Below, piece after piece: positions 45,990 to 54,792 of a stretch of DNA of 64,000 bases. Numbering within the stretch: the first letter of the stretch is position 1; every line of letters starts with the position of its first letter. The DNA is from Lactobacillales bacterium (GTDB lineage Bacteria; Bacillota_I; Bacilli_A; RF39; UBA660): assembly GCA_015059545.1 (NCBI GenBank), contig SVAG01000004.1, positions 1-64,000 on the forward strand, written 5' to 3'. The notes beneath the pieces were generated by a model. The model had not been told where the DNA came from. It worked only from the letters and a program-made list of their open reading frames with translations, and searched no databases. Position numbers and translations under genes: made by a program.

Positions 45990-46898
45990 ATGGATTACTA
46001 TAGTAATATAAAGCAAGAATTAATAAATAATCAAATATATAAGAAAGTAAAAGATTATAGTAAAAATAGAAATGATTTAGAAACGTATTATAAAGTAGGT
46101 AAATTAATAGTAGAAGCGCAAGGTGGAGAGTCAAGAGCTAAATATGGAGATAATTTAATAAAAGATTATTCTAAAAGATTAACAAATGAACTTGGAAGAG
46201 GTTACAGTGTTACTAATTTAAAAAGAATGAGACAATTTTATTTAATTTGTGAAAAAAGTCCGACAATGTCGGACCAATTCAATTATAACATAACAATTTC
46301 GCATTTGGATTTATTATTATCTATAAGAGATGAATCCAAAAGAAATTATTATTTAAACTATTGCATTAAAAACAATTTATCAGTAAGAGAATTAAAAAAT
46401 AAAATAAAATTAAATGAATATGAAAGATTAGATAATAAAACAAAAGAAAAATTAATTAATAATCAAGAAAATAAAATAGAAGATTTTATAAAGAATCCTA
46501 TAATTATAAAAAATAGAGGATATCAAATAATAAGCGAGAAATTATTAAAATATTTAATATTAGAAGATATAGAAAATTTTTTAAAAGAGTTAGGTGATGG
46601 ATTTTGTTTTATAGGAAGTGAATATAAAATAAAAATAGGGGATAGATATAACTATATAGATTTACTTCTTTTTAATATAGAATTTAATTGTTATGTAGTA
46701 ATTGAATTAAAAATAACAGAATTAAAAAAAGAACATATAGGACAAATAAAAACTTATATGAATTATATAGATAAGAATATTAAAAAAATAAATATGGATA
46801 AAACAATAGGAATAATAATAGTCAAAAAAGAAAATAAATTTATTTTAGAATATGTCAGTGATAATAAAATATTTGTATCTAGATATATTACTATATAA
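45990..46898 (+). CDS. YhcG/DUF1016-type PD-(D/E)XK nuclease, copy 2
   Basis: A 302-residue paralogue of the protein at 20588. It shares most of the N-terminal domain (QELINNQIYKKVKDYSKNR, TNLKRMRQFYL) and the nuclease domain (YKIKIGDRYNYIDLLLFNIE, YVVIELKITELK). There is a short extra segment near residues 43-50 (AQGGESRA), and FNYNITISHLDLL replaces LTWSHYTILL after the embedded hairpin. The D...ExK catalytic signature is intact. The start follows GAGGTGATAAA. It lies alone between a terminator and ftsY. Its role is unknown; DNA cleavage or DNA-end processing is implied by the fold. Confidence 0.88.
   Translation: MDYYSNIKQELINNQIYKKVKDYSKNRNDLETYYKVGKLIVEAQGGESRAKYGDNLIKDYSKRLTNELGRGYSVTNLKRMRQFYLICEKSPTMSDQFNYNITISHLDLLLSIRDESKRNYYLNYCIKNNLSVRELKNKIKLNEYERLDNKTKEKLINNQENKIEDFIKNPIIIKNRGYQIISEKLLKYLILEDIENFLKELGDGFCFIGSEYKIKIGDRYNYIDLLLFNIEFNCYVVIELKITELKKEHIGQIKTYMNYIDKNIKKINMDKTIGIIIVKKENKFILEYVSDNKIFVSRYITI
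46257..46275 (+). repeat. Embedded inverted repeat in DUF1016 copy 2
   Basis: GTCCGAC-AAT-GTCGGAC at 46258-46274: perfect 7-base arms and a 3-base loop, in frame as codons 90-96 (SPTMSDQ). It occupies exactly the alignment position of the repeat at 20840-20858 and has the same total length of 19 in context. Confidence 0.95.
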
Positions 46899-46954
46899 AA
46901 CATTGTAATTATTTAAAAAATATAGTAAAATTAATAATGGATAGGAATGATGAT

Positions 46955-47923
46955 ATGGGACTATTTAATTTTAAAAATATATTTAAAAAAGATAAAAAAG
47001 AAGTAGAAAGTTATGAAAAAGGGTTAGAAAAGACAAGAAAAGAATTTACATCAAAATTAAATTTATTAACTTTAAAACATAATAAAATAAATGAAGAATA
47101 TTTTGAAGAATTAGAAGAAATATTAATAAGTGCTGATATAGGTGTAAATACAGTAATGGATTTTATAGATAAGCTAAAAAAACGTATTAAACATGAAAAT
47201 ATCATGAATGCTAATGAATTAAAAGAAATTATTGTAGATGAAATGTTCATTATATACGTTGGTAATGAAATTATCGTTAATAAAATAAATTATGCAGAAA
47301 ATGGTCCTACAGTATTATTATTTGTAGGAGTAAATGGAGTAGGAAAAACAACTACAATTGGTAAAATTGCTTACAAATTAAAAAATGAAGGTAAAAAAGT
47401 TCTTTTAGTTGCAGGAGATACATTTAGAGCAGGTGCTGTAGAACAATTAAATGAATGGGGAGAAAGATTAAATTGTGATACAGTTTATAAAGAAAATGCG
47501 GATCCAGCAAGTGTTATCTTTGATGGTCTTACAAAAGCTAAGAATGAAAACTACGATGTTGTTTTAATAGATACAGCTGGACGTTTACAAAATAAAGATA
47601 ACTTAATGAAAGAATTAGAAAAAATAAATAAAGTAATTGGAAATATTATTCCTAATGCTCCTCATGAAACATTACTTGTAATAGATGCTACAACTGGTCA
47701 AAATGGTATAAGTCAAGCTAAAAGTTTTAAAGAAATAACTAATATTACAGGTATAGTTCTTACTAAATTAGATGGTACTGCCAAAGGTGGAATAGTACTT
47801 GCTATAAAAGAAAGTGTTGGAATACCAGTTAAATATATAGGACTTGGAGAAGGAAAAGAAGACTTAAAAGTGTTTGATATAGAAAACTACATATATGGAT
47901 TATTTAAGGAGATGGATGAATAA
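46955..47923 (+). CDS. ftsY: Signal recognition particle receptor FtsY
   Basis: SRP GTPase at the membrane that receives ribosome-nascent chains. The 322-residue protein has a short N-terminal basic region (MGLFNFKNIFKKDKK), the four-helix N domain, and the G domain with GVNGVGKTT (125-133), DTFRAGAVEQL, DTAGRLQNKDNLM and TKLDGTAKGG. The acidic A domain is minimal. The ATG at 46955 is chosen because AGGAATGATGAT precedes it; 46937 is an upstream in-frame ATG. A membrane protein and ylxM follow in the same operon. Confidence 0.96.
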   Translation: MGLFNFKNIFKKDKKEVESYEKGLEKTRKEFTSKLNLLTLKHNKINEEYFEELEEILISADIGVNTVMDFIDKLKKRIKHENIMNANELKEIIVDEMFIIYVGNEIIVNKINYAENGPTVLLFVGVNGVGKTTTIGKIAYKLKNEGKKVLLVAGDTFRAGAVEQLNEWGERLNCDTVYKENADPASVIFDGLTKAKNENYDVVLIDTAGRLQNKDNLMKELEKINKVIGNIIPNAPHETLLVIDATTGQNGISQAKSFKEITNITGIVLTKLDGTAKGGIVLAIKESVGIPVKYIGLGEGKEDLKVFDIENYIYGLFKEMDE

Positions 47924-48204
47924 TGAGTAGTAAAAAAGAAATCCAAAAAGAAGAAAATATGATGAAAAAACAAATAAATCAAATTGGATTATTTGTTCAA
48001 ATAATATTATTAGTTATATTAGTATATTTCTTAACATTACTTATTTTTATGCCAGAATTTAGAAATGTAGTTGATTATATATTATCTTTTCTTCTAATAA
48101 TTATGGCAGTTAATAATTATAAAATATATAAAAGGAAAAAAATGACTATTATATATGGTGTTATAGGAATTATATTATTAGTTTTAACAATATTAGGTGT
48201 ATAA
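47923..48204 (+). CDS. Small membrane protein, three predicted helices
   Basis: A 93-residue protein of unknown function. The polar N-terminus (MSSKKEIQKEENMMKKQ) is followed by hydrophobic segments at about 22-45, 50-65 and 75-92. Its ATG overlaps the ftsY stop (TAATG) and its stop is followed immediately by ylxM, so all three are translationally linked. The link to ftsY suggests a membrane-insertion context, but nothing in the sequence proves it. Confidence 0.75.
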   Translation: MSSKKEIQKEENMMKKQINQIGLFVQIILLVILVYFLTLLIFMPEFRNVVDYILSFLLIIMAVNNYKIYKRKKMTIIYGVIGIILLVLTILGV

Positions 48205-48507
48205 ATGGATAAGAATGTTTATTTAATAAATTTGTATGACATATATGGTTCTTTATTAACTGAAAAACAACAAAATTATTTTGAAGAATATTATTTTGAA
48301 AATTTGTCGTTAAAAGAAATAAGTGAAAATTATGATGTAACTAGAAATGCAATATTCAATGTATTAAAAGAAACAGAAGATAAATTAAATTATTATGAAG
48401 AAAAATTAAATATATATGAAAAGAATAAAAAAATAAAAGAAATATTAGAATCAAAAGATAAAAATTTAAAGAAAAAAATAGAAGAAGTAATAGAAAAGGG
48501 TTGGTAA
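48205..48507 (+). CDS. ylxM: YlxM-like helix-turn-helix protein (UPF0122)
   Basis: A 100-residue protein of the YlxM family. YLINLYDIYGSLLTEKQQNY is followed by a sigma-70 region-4-like helix-turn-helix (LSLKEISENYDVTRNAIFNVL), then a lysine/glutamate-rich helix. YlxM is normally encoded with ffh and is implicated as an SRP accessory factor. Here it follows ftsY and a membrane protein, and ffh is not in the window. It is 1 base from the HerA-like gene downstream. Confidence 0.9.
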   Translation: MDKNVYLINLYDIYGSLLTEKQQNYFEEYYFENLSLKEISENYDVTRNAIFNVLKETEDKLNYYEEKLNIYEKNKKIKEILESKDKNLKKKIEEVIEKGW

Positions 48508-48508
48508 A

Positions 48509-50263
48509 ATGTTTGGAAAAATAATATATATAAATGATAACCTTGCACATGTAGAAGTAAAAGATGGTGTGCCAGTAAATGAAGATTTAATGAATATGCA
48601 TGTTATATTTGAAGATGAAAAGAAAAAAATATTAGGTGAAGTAGCAGATATAACAAAAGAACTTATAAAAATAAGATTTTTAGGTGAAATAGTAAATGGT
48701 AAATTTATAGGTGGTGTTATTAGAAAACCTAATTTATCATCAGCTATAAGAGTAATAACAAAAGATGAATTTAAACTTATAACAGGTGAAAATAATGAAT
48801 CAAGTATGATGCTTGGAATGTCACCATTATACGATGATTGCCCTATTTATGTTAATGTAAATGATTTATTCTCAAATCATATGGCTATATTTGGTAATAC
48901 AGGAAGTGGTAAATCTTGGGGACTTGCTAGATTACTTCAAAATGTATTTGAAAATAAAAATATAGTACCATTTAGATCTAATTTCTTAATATTTGATGCA
49001 TATGGAGAATATCATACTGCTTTTAAGGAAATAAATAAAATAAATCCAAATTTTAATTTTAAATATTTTACAACTAATGTAAATGATAAAGAAGGTACAT
49101 TACTTAAGATGCCAATATTCTTATTTAATGTTGATGATTTAGCACTTTTCTTAAATGCAACAGAACATTCACAACTTCCAATAATAGAAAAAATGTTAAA
49201 ATTAGTTAAAATATTTGCTGAAGATACAGAAACAAGTGAAGACTATAAAAATCATTTAATTGCAAAAGCAATGATGAATATTTTATATACAAATCAAACA
49301 TCAACTAGTAAAAGAAATGATATATTTGCTATTTTAAATGATTGTAGTACAGAAAAATTTAATTTAGAAGCTCCAGTACAAGGACTTGGGTATGTTAGAA
49401 AATTTAGAGATTGTTTTATAATAGATAAAGAAGGTAATTTTACAGAAAGTATTTTAGTAACAGATTATATTTCATCATTTATTAATCCTGATTTAGATCA
49501 ATATGAATCAAGAACTAATAATTACTATACATTAAAGGATTTAGAAAAAGCTCTTGACTTTACTTTAATAAGTGAAGGAATGCTTAAAAATGAAAAAACT
49601 TATAGTGATGCGATTTCATTAAAAGTTAAATTACATTCAATTATTATAAGTGAAGCATCTAGATATTTCGAATATCCAAATTATATAGATTTGAATAATT
49701 ATATAGCTTCATTAGTTACATGTAAAACAGGTCATAAAGCTCAAATTATAAATTTTAACTTAGAAGATATTGAAGATTCTATGGCAAAAGTAATAACAAA
49801 AGTATATACACGAATGTTATTTGAATTTACTAAAAAATTACCTGATAGAGCTTCTATACCATTCCATGTATTCTTAGAAGAAGCACATAGATATGTTCAA
49901 AATGATAATGATAAATATTTATTAGGATATAATATATTTGATAGAGTAGCAAAAGAAGGTAGAAAATATGGACTTATATTTAATCTTATAAGTCAAAGAC
50001 CAGTAGAAATATCAGAAACAGTTATATCACAATGTAGTAGTTTCTTAATATTTAAAATGAATCATCCAAGAGATTTAGAATATATTAAGAAAATGCTTCC
50101 TAATATAAATCAAGAAATAATAGAAAAACAAAAAAGTTTACAACCAGGTACTTGTGTAGCATTTGGTAAAGCATTTAAAATTCCTATAATTATTAAGATG
50201 ACTCCACCAGATCCAGCACCATATAGTAGTAACTGTGATGTAGAAAATAGATGGAAAGCTTAA
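48509..50263 (+). CDS. HerA/DUF87-like ATPase, copy 2
   Basis: A 584-residue paralogue of the protein at 34253, alignable throughout. The N-terminal barrel ends in GVIRKPNLSSAI. Walker A GNTGSGKS is at 129-136, Walker B has HVFLEEAHRYVQNDND, and SQRPVEISETVISQCSSFLIFK follows. All ATPase residues are present. It is the last gene of the ftsY-ylxM operon, starting 1 base after ylxM. Two intact copies may form a hetero-oligomer or serve different nuclease partners. No partner nuclease is adjacent, though the DUF1016 copy 2 nuclease is just upstream of ftsY. Confidence 0.85.
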   Translation: MFGKIIYINDNLAHVEVKDGVPVNEDLMNMHVIFEDEKKKILGEVADITKELIKIRFLGEIVNGKFIGGVIRKPNLSSAIRVITKDEFKLITGENNESSMMLGMSPLYDDCPIYVNVNDLFSNHMAIFGNTGSGKSWGLARLLQNVFENKNIVPFRSNFLIFDAYGEYHTAFKEINKINPNFNFKYFTTNVNDKEGTLLKMPIFLFNVDDLALFLNATEHSQLPIIEKMLKLVKIFAEDTETSEDYKNHLIAKAMMNILYTNQTSTSKRNDIFAILNDCSTEKFNLEAPVQGLGYVRKFRDCFIIDKEGNFTESILVTDYISSFINPDLDQYESRTNNYYTLKDLEKALDFTLISEGMLKNEKTYSDAISLKVKLHSIIISEASRYFEYPNYIDLNNYIASLVTCKTGHKAQIINFNLEDIEDSMAKVITKVYTRMLFEFTKKLPDRASIPFHVFLEEAHRYVQNDNDKYLLGYNIFDRVAKEGRKYGLIFNLISQRPVEISETVISQCSSFLIFKMNHPRDLEYIKKMLPNINQEIIEKQKSLQPGTCVAFGKAFKIPIIIKMTPPDPAPYSSNCDVENRWKA

Positions 50264-50277
50264 ACTTTCCATTTTAT
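50251..50277 (+). terminator. Terminator after HerA-like copy 2
   Basis: ATGGAAAG (50251-50258) pairs with CTTTCCAT (50265-50272), followed by a short T-rich tail; moderate strength. Confidence 0.65.
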
Positions 50278-50308
50278 TGAACGAATTAATTTAAGAAAGG
50301 AAAATAAA

Positions 50309-51280
50309 ATGAGAGTAGGAATTATAGGAACAGGAGCATATGGTTTAGCTTTAGCGAATACTATTCATAATAATAACCATGATATTATTATGTGGACAAA
50401 ATTTGTTGAAGAAAAAGAAATGTTAGATAAAAAAAGAATACATGAAAAAGTATTACCAAATGTTAAAATATCAGATGAAATAAAATTTACTTGTGATTTA
50501 AAAGAAGTATTGGTAAATTCTAATTTAATTATATTAGCTGTACCAGCTCCTTTTATAGGTGAAATATCTAGAAATATAAAAGATTATATTACTTATCAAC
50601 ACATAGTAATAGCAGCTAAAGGAATAGAAAATGAGACATGTCTGTTTTTAAATGATGTAGTAGAAAAATTCATTAAAACAGATAAATTAGCTGTTTTATC
50701 AGGGCCATCATTCGCAGTAGATATTTTTGATAAAATGCCAATAGGTTTAACAATTGCATCACATAATCAAGATACAATTAATATAACAAAAAAAGCATTA
50801 TCTAATGATTATTTTAAATTAAGAGAAACAAATGATGTTATTGGAACAGAAGTATGTGGTTCTATTAAAAATGTAATTGCTATTGCTTCTGGTATGTTAG
50901 ATGCTTTAGGTGCGAATGAATCAACAAAAGCAATGTTTATTACAGAGTCTCTTCATGATATAAAAGAAATAATAGCTGTTTTAGGTGGAGATGAGAAAAC
51001 AATTCTTTCATTTGCAGGAATTGGAGATTTACTTTTAACTTGTACTACACCTAAAAGTAGAAATTATTCTTTTGGATATACATTAGTAAATAATACAAAA
51101 AAGGAAATCGATGAATATATTAAAAATCATACAATAGAAGGTTTATACACTTTAAAATCAATTCATCAATTATTAGAAAGTAAAAATGTTTCTATTCCAA
51201 TTATTGATTTGATTTATGATATTGTATTCAAACATGAAGATGCAAAAGAATTATTAAGATTTTTGATTGAAAAGTCTTAA
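50309..51280 (+). CDS. gpsA: Glycerol-3-phosphate dehydrogenase (NAD(P)+)
   Basis: Makes sn-glycerol-3-phosphate from dihydroxyacetone phosphate, the precursor of phospholipids and, through TagD, of CDP-glycerol. The 323-residue protein has the Rossmann loop GTGAYG (7-12), LSGPSFAVDI, and the catalytic KNVIAIASG stretch. AAAGGAAA precedes the ATG. It stands just before the teichoic-acid cluster, but a strong promoter lies between. Confidence 0.97.
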   Translation: MRVGIIGTGAYGLALANTIHNNNHDIIMWTKFVEEKEMLDKKRIHEKVLPNVKISDEIKFTCDLKEVLVNSNLIILAVPAPFIGEISRNIKDYITYQHIVIAAKGIENETCLFLNDVVEKFIKTDKLAVLSGPSFAVDIFDKMPIGLTIASHNQDTINITKKALSNDYFKLRETNDVIGTEVCGSIKNVIAIASGMLDALGANESTKAMFITESLHDIKEIIAVLGGDEKTILSFAGIGDLLLTCTTPKSRNYSFGYTLVNNTKKEIDEYIKNHTIEGLYTLKSIHQLLESKNVSIPIIDLIYDIVFKHEDAKELLRFLIEKS

Positions 51281-51296
51281 TAGTATTTTTAATTTA

Positions 51297-51325
51297 TTGA
51301 AACCAGAATGTATAAATGATATAAT
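51297..51325 (+). promoter_or_regulatory. Promoter of the teichoic-acid gene cluster
   Basis: TTGAAA (51297-51302) and TATAAT (51320-51325), spacer 17, 31 bases before the first start codon. Confidence 0.85.
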
Positions 51326-51355
51326 AACAATATAAATCGAGAAAAAGGTGAGCTT

Positions 51356-53611
51356 ATGAAAAATAAATATATTTGGCTTTTTGGCGAGAATAATGGAAAT
51401 ACAATGAATAACAATTCATATTATTTTTGGAAACAAGCTGTTAATAAACAAGATGAAATAGAAAAATATTATGTAGTTAAAAAAACGAAAAAAAATAAAA
51501 AGATTTATAATAAATTAACTAAAGAAGAAAAAAAATTTTTAATATGGCAAAATAGTTTTAAACATTGGAAAATATATAAAAAAGCAAATTTACTTTTTGT
51601 ATCGCTTAGTTTTAAAGATGTTATGCCTAATAAATTATTATTAAAAAAGTGTAAGATGAGAGTAAAAAAACCAATAATATATTTACAACATGGTACACTT
51701 GGTATGAAAAAATTAGGATATGATGGTACAAGTTATAATAATAACATGTTTAAATTTATTATTTATAACAAAACTATTTTAGATCAATTTAGTGAAGAAA
51801 ATGATTTTAAAAAATATCAATTATATTATAGTCCATATCATCCAAGATATATGGAACTTGTAAATAAAAAAGAAAGTTTAAAAGAAGAAAATCAAATTTT
51901 ATGGTTTATTACTTGGAGAGAAGTTTTTGATAAAGGTTATGAAACAAAAAAATTATTAAAAGACATTAGAAAAGTAATAGAAGATAAAAAATTAAAAGAA
52001 TTTCAAAATAAAAATAATTTAAAAATAAAGATTTGTTTGCATTCTTTATTTACTGAAAAACAAATAAAATATTTAACTAAAAATTTAGATAATAAAACAG
52101 AAGTAATTTATGCTTCTAAGGTTGATGTAATGGATGAAATTGCAAAAAGTAAATTACTTATTACAGATTATTCATCATTAGGTTTTGATTTCACATTTTT
52201 AAATAAGCCGGTATTATTATTTCAACCAGATTTAGAAAGTTATTTAGCTAATAGAGAAATATATTGTACAGTTAAAGAATTAAATAAATATAGCTATAAA
52301 ACATCAGAAGAATTAGTAAATCAAATAATAAGTAATAAATATAAAATTAATGATTTCTTTAAAAAGAGATTGCCAGATAAAATTGATTATGAATATGTAA
52401 AAACTGGAAAACATATTGATAAAATGTATGATGATTTTAAAAATATGCAGTTAAATAGTGTTGCTTTTATAGGTTATAATTTCTTTGGTAGAGGTGGAAC
52501 AATATCAGCTACATATGCATTAGCAGAAGGATTATTAGAAAAAGGATATTTAGTTTATATGATGTCTTTAAAACAAACATGTCCTTTATCACAAATAACA
52601 ATTCCATATGGATTGAATATTGATTCAATTTATAAAGCAAATCCAAAAAGAAAGATAGAACGATTAAAAAGATTTTTTATTAGTAAAAGACATTATTCAT
52701 ATTTAAAATATGATTCAAATTTAAAATATCTAATACCATATTCAGGTTATGGGCTTAAAAGATATTTAAAAAATATTAAAGTAAATACAATGGTTTCTAC
52801 AAGAGAAACATTCCATTTATTTTTAAGAAATGTAGAAAATAAAAATATTAATAATAAAGTTTATTTCTTTCATACAGATGGTGATTTAGTAGATAATATA
52901 TTCCCAGGTGTTATTAAAATGCTTAATGAACAGGGTCTTTCTAAATGTGCATTTGTAACAGAAATGAATAGACAAAGATATATAGATAAATTAGGTTTTA
53001 CAAATTATGAAGAACATATGATAGTTGGAAATTCATTAACTAAAAATTCAATTATAACAAAAGATGAAATACATGCTGTAGAAAAAAAGAAAGTTTATAG
53101 AGGTATTTATTTAACAAGAATTTCTAAAGATAGAATGAATGATTTAAATAATGCAATTGAATTTGCTAAATATTTAAAAGAAAATAAAATTGATAATATA
53201 AAAATAGATGTTTTTGGAGCTGGAGATTATGTTGACAAATTTGAGAATATCTTATACAATAATGGACTAGATAAGTACTTTGTATATAAAGGATTAACTA
53301 CAAATCCTCATGAAGAATTAATTACTCATGATTTCTTAGTTGATTTTTCATTAAATCAATCATTTGGAATGACATATATAGAAGGTATATTAAACGGTTT
53401 AAAAGTTTTTGCATATGAAAACTTTGGTTCAAAAGAAGTATTAAAAGGAATAAAAGATAGTTTTATTTCTAGCAATGAAGATTTAGTTAAAAAAATAAAT
53501 AATCTTCCAAAAATTAAAAAAGAAGAATTAGTAAAAAATTATGAATTAATTTCTAAAAAATATTCGAGTGAAGTAGTTGCAAATAAATTTATAGATTTAG
53601 TAAGAAAGTAG
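51356..53611 (+). CDS. Bifunctional CDP-glycerol glycerophosphotransferase / GT4-like glycosyltransferase
   Basis: A 751-residue fusion. Residues about 1-365 are a TagF-type polyol-phosphate transferase: YLQHGTLGMKKLG (H112 region), YSPYHPRY, LLITDYSSLGFDF and LLFQPD. From about 369 a second GT-B glycosyltransferase begins (FIGYNFFGRGGTIS), ending in NQSFGMTYIEGILNGLKVFAYE, the nucleotide-sugar binding pattern of GT4 enzymes. A chain-extending and chain-glycosylating enzyme for teichoic acid is the likely sense (inference). It probably acts at the inner membrane face. AAAAGGTGAGCTT precedes the ATG. Confidence 0.85.
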   Translation: MKNKYIWLFGENNGNTMNNNSYYFWKQAVNKQDEIEKYYVVKKTKKNKKIYNKLTKEEKKFLIWQNSFKHWKIYKKANLLFVSLSFKDVMPNKLLLKKCKMRVKKPIIYLQHGTLGMKKLGYDGTSYNNNMFKFIIYNKTILDQFSEENDFKKYQLYYSPYHPRYMELVNKKESLKEENQILWFITWREVFDKGYETKKLLKDIRKVIEDKKLKEFQNKNNLKIKICLHSLFTEKQIKYLTKNLDNKTEVIYASKVDVMDEIAKSKLLITDYSSLGFDFTFLNKPVLLFQPDLESYLANREIYCTVKELNKYSYKTSEELVNQIISNKYKINDFFKKRLPDKIDYEYVKTGKHIDKMYDDFKNMQLNSVAFIGYNFFGRGGTISATYALAEGLLEKGYLVYMMSLKQTCPLSQITIPYGLNIDSIYKANPKRKIERLKRFFISKRHYSYLKYDSNLKYLIPYSGYGLKRYLKNIKVNTMVSTRETFHLFLRNVENKNINNKVYFFHTDGDLVDNIFPGVIKMLNEQGLSKCAFVTEMNRQRYIDKLGFTNYEEHMIVGNSLTKNSIITKDEIHAVEKKKVYRGIYLTRISKDRMNDLNNAIEFAKYLKENKIDNIKIDVFGAGDYVDKFENILYNNGLDKYFVYKGLTTNPHEELITHDFLVDFSLNQSFGMTYIEGILNGLKVFAYENFGSKEVLKGIKDSFISSNEDLVKKINNLPKIKKEELVKNYELISKKYSSEVVANKFIDLVRK

Positions 53612-53619
53612 GAAGCAGT

Positions 53620-54729
53620 ATGAAAAAGGTATTAAAAAATAGATTTCAAAAATTTGAATTTGTATTGTTTTTAATACTTTTTTTTAGTTTCTGCTTTTTT
53701 ATAAATAAATCTGTAGAAGCTAAAAAGAATTTTGTTGATAGTGAACGTTCTATTTCTTACAATATAAAAAAAGGTGATAAAATAGAAAAAGTAGTAGGTA
53801 AGAATAGTAAATTATCTGATTTTTATTTGAAACTAGAAAATGTTCATGGAGAAGATCAAATAACACATCCAAAAGTAATAAGTTTTAAGAAAAAATGGAA
53901 TGGTTATAAATATTGGATGGCATATACACCATATCCGTATGCTGAACAAGCTCATGAAAATCCACATATTATGGCAAGTAATGATTTAATAACATGGCAT
54001 ACTAAAAAATATTTTGAAAATCCATTAGATTCAGTAGATGAAAAAAATGCATTAAAAATATATAACTCAGATACACATTTATTATATAATCCAGATACTG
54101 ATAGAATAGAATGCTATTGGAGATATGTGGATGATATAAAAGGTGAAGTTATAATTTATAAAAGAACAACTAGAGATGGAATTAAATGGACAGAAAAAGA
54201 AGAATTTTTAAAGGCAAAAAGAAATCAAACTGATTATCTTAGTCCAGTTGTAATGTATGAAAATAAGAAATATTTAGTTTGGTATGTTGATAGAGATAAA
54301 ACAGTTAAATATATTGAATATGATAAAAATGAAAAAAAATGGACAGCACCTAGATTAATTGATATAAAATATGATTTACCACTTTTATCTTGGCATTTAG
54401 ATGTTATAAAAACAGATAAAGGTTATGAAGCAATATTAGTAGCTTTTGATAGTTGGAAAAATCGTGGAAAAATGAAATTGTATTATGCAAGTTCTGAAGA
54501 TAATATTAAGTGGACAAAAGCTAAACAAATTTTATCAACTAAAAATGGTGGATTGTATAGAAGCTCAATTTTATATTTAAATAATACTTATTACATATTT
54601 TATTCAGAAATAACTAGAGATAATAAAAGAGGTGTTGGTATGGTTTATGGTACTAATATCAACAAATTAAATGGACTTAAATTTAATGATATAGAAAAGT
54701 TTAAAGAATTTATAAAAAAGAATGGCTAA
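53620..54729 (+). CDS. Secreted beta-propeller protein, GH43/GH117-like
   Basis: A 369-residue exported protein. The signal sequence has a basic start, a hydrophobic core (about 14-31) and a likely cleavage after SVEA. The mature part has repeated five-bladed propeller motifs: THPKVISF, HIMASNDLITW, DTHLLYNPDTDRIECYWRY, YLSPVVMYENKKYLVWYVD and YRSSILYLNNTYYIFYSE. This is typical of the GH43/GH32/GH117 fold. Catalytic residues cannot be assigned with certainty. It lies 8 bases after the fusion transferase, so a role in modifying the same surface polymer is plausible. Confidence 0.75.
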   Translation: MKKVLKNRFQKFEFVLFLILFFSFCFFINKSVEAKKNFVDSERSISYNIKKGDKIEKVVGKNSKLSDFYLKLENVHGEDQITHPKVISFKKKWNGYKYWMAYTPYPYAEQAHENPHIMASNDLITWHTKKYFENPLDSVDEKNALKIYNSDTHLLYNPDTDRIECYWRYVDDIKGEVIIYKRTTRDGIKWTEKEEFLKAKRNQTDYLSPVVMYENKKYLVWYVDRDKTVKYIEYDKNEKKWTAPRLIDIKYDLPLLSWHLDVIKTDKGYEAILVAFDSWKNRGKMKLYYASSEDNIKWTKAKQILSTKNGGLYRSSILYLNNTYYIFYSEITRDNKRGVGMVYGTNINKLNGLKFNDIEKFKEFIKKNG

Positions 54730-54741
54730 CATTCTTTTTAT
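54715..54741 (+). terminator. Terminator after the beta-propeller gene
   Basis: AAAAAGAATG (54715-54724) pairs with CATTCTTTTT (54730-54739); the stop codon is in the loop. Confidence 0.85.
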
Positions 54742-54792
54742 TATATAGAAAATTAGTATTAAATATGATATAATTTTTTTAGGAGGATTCTT

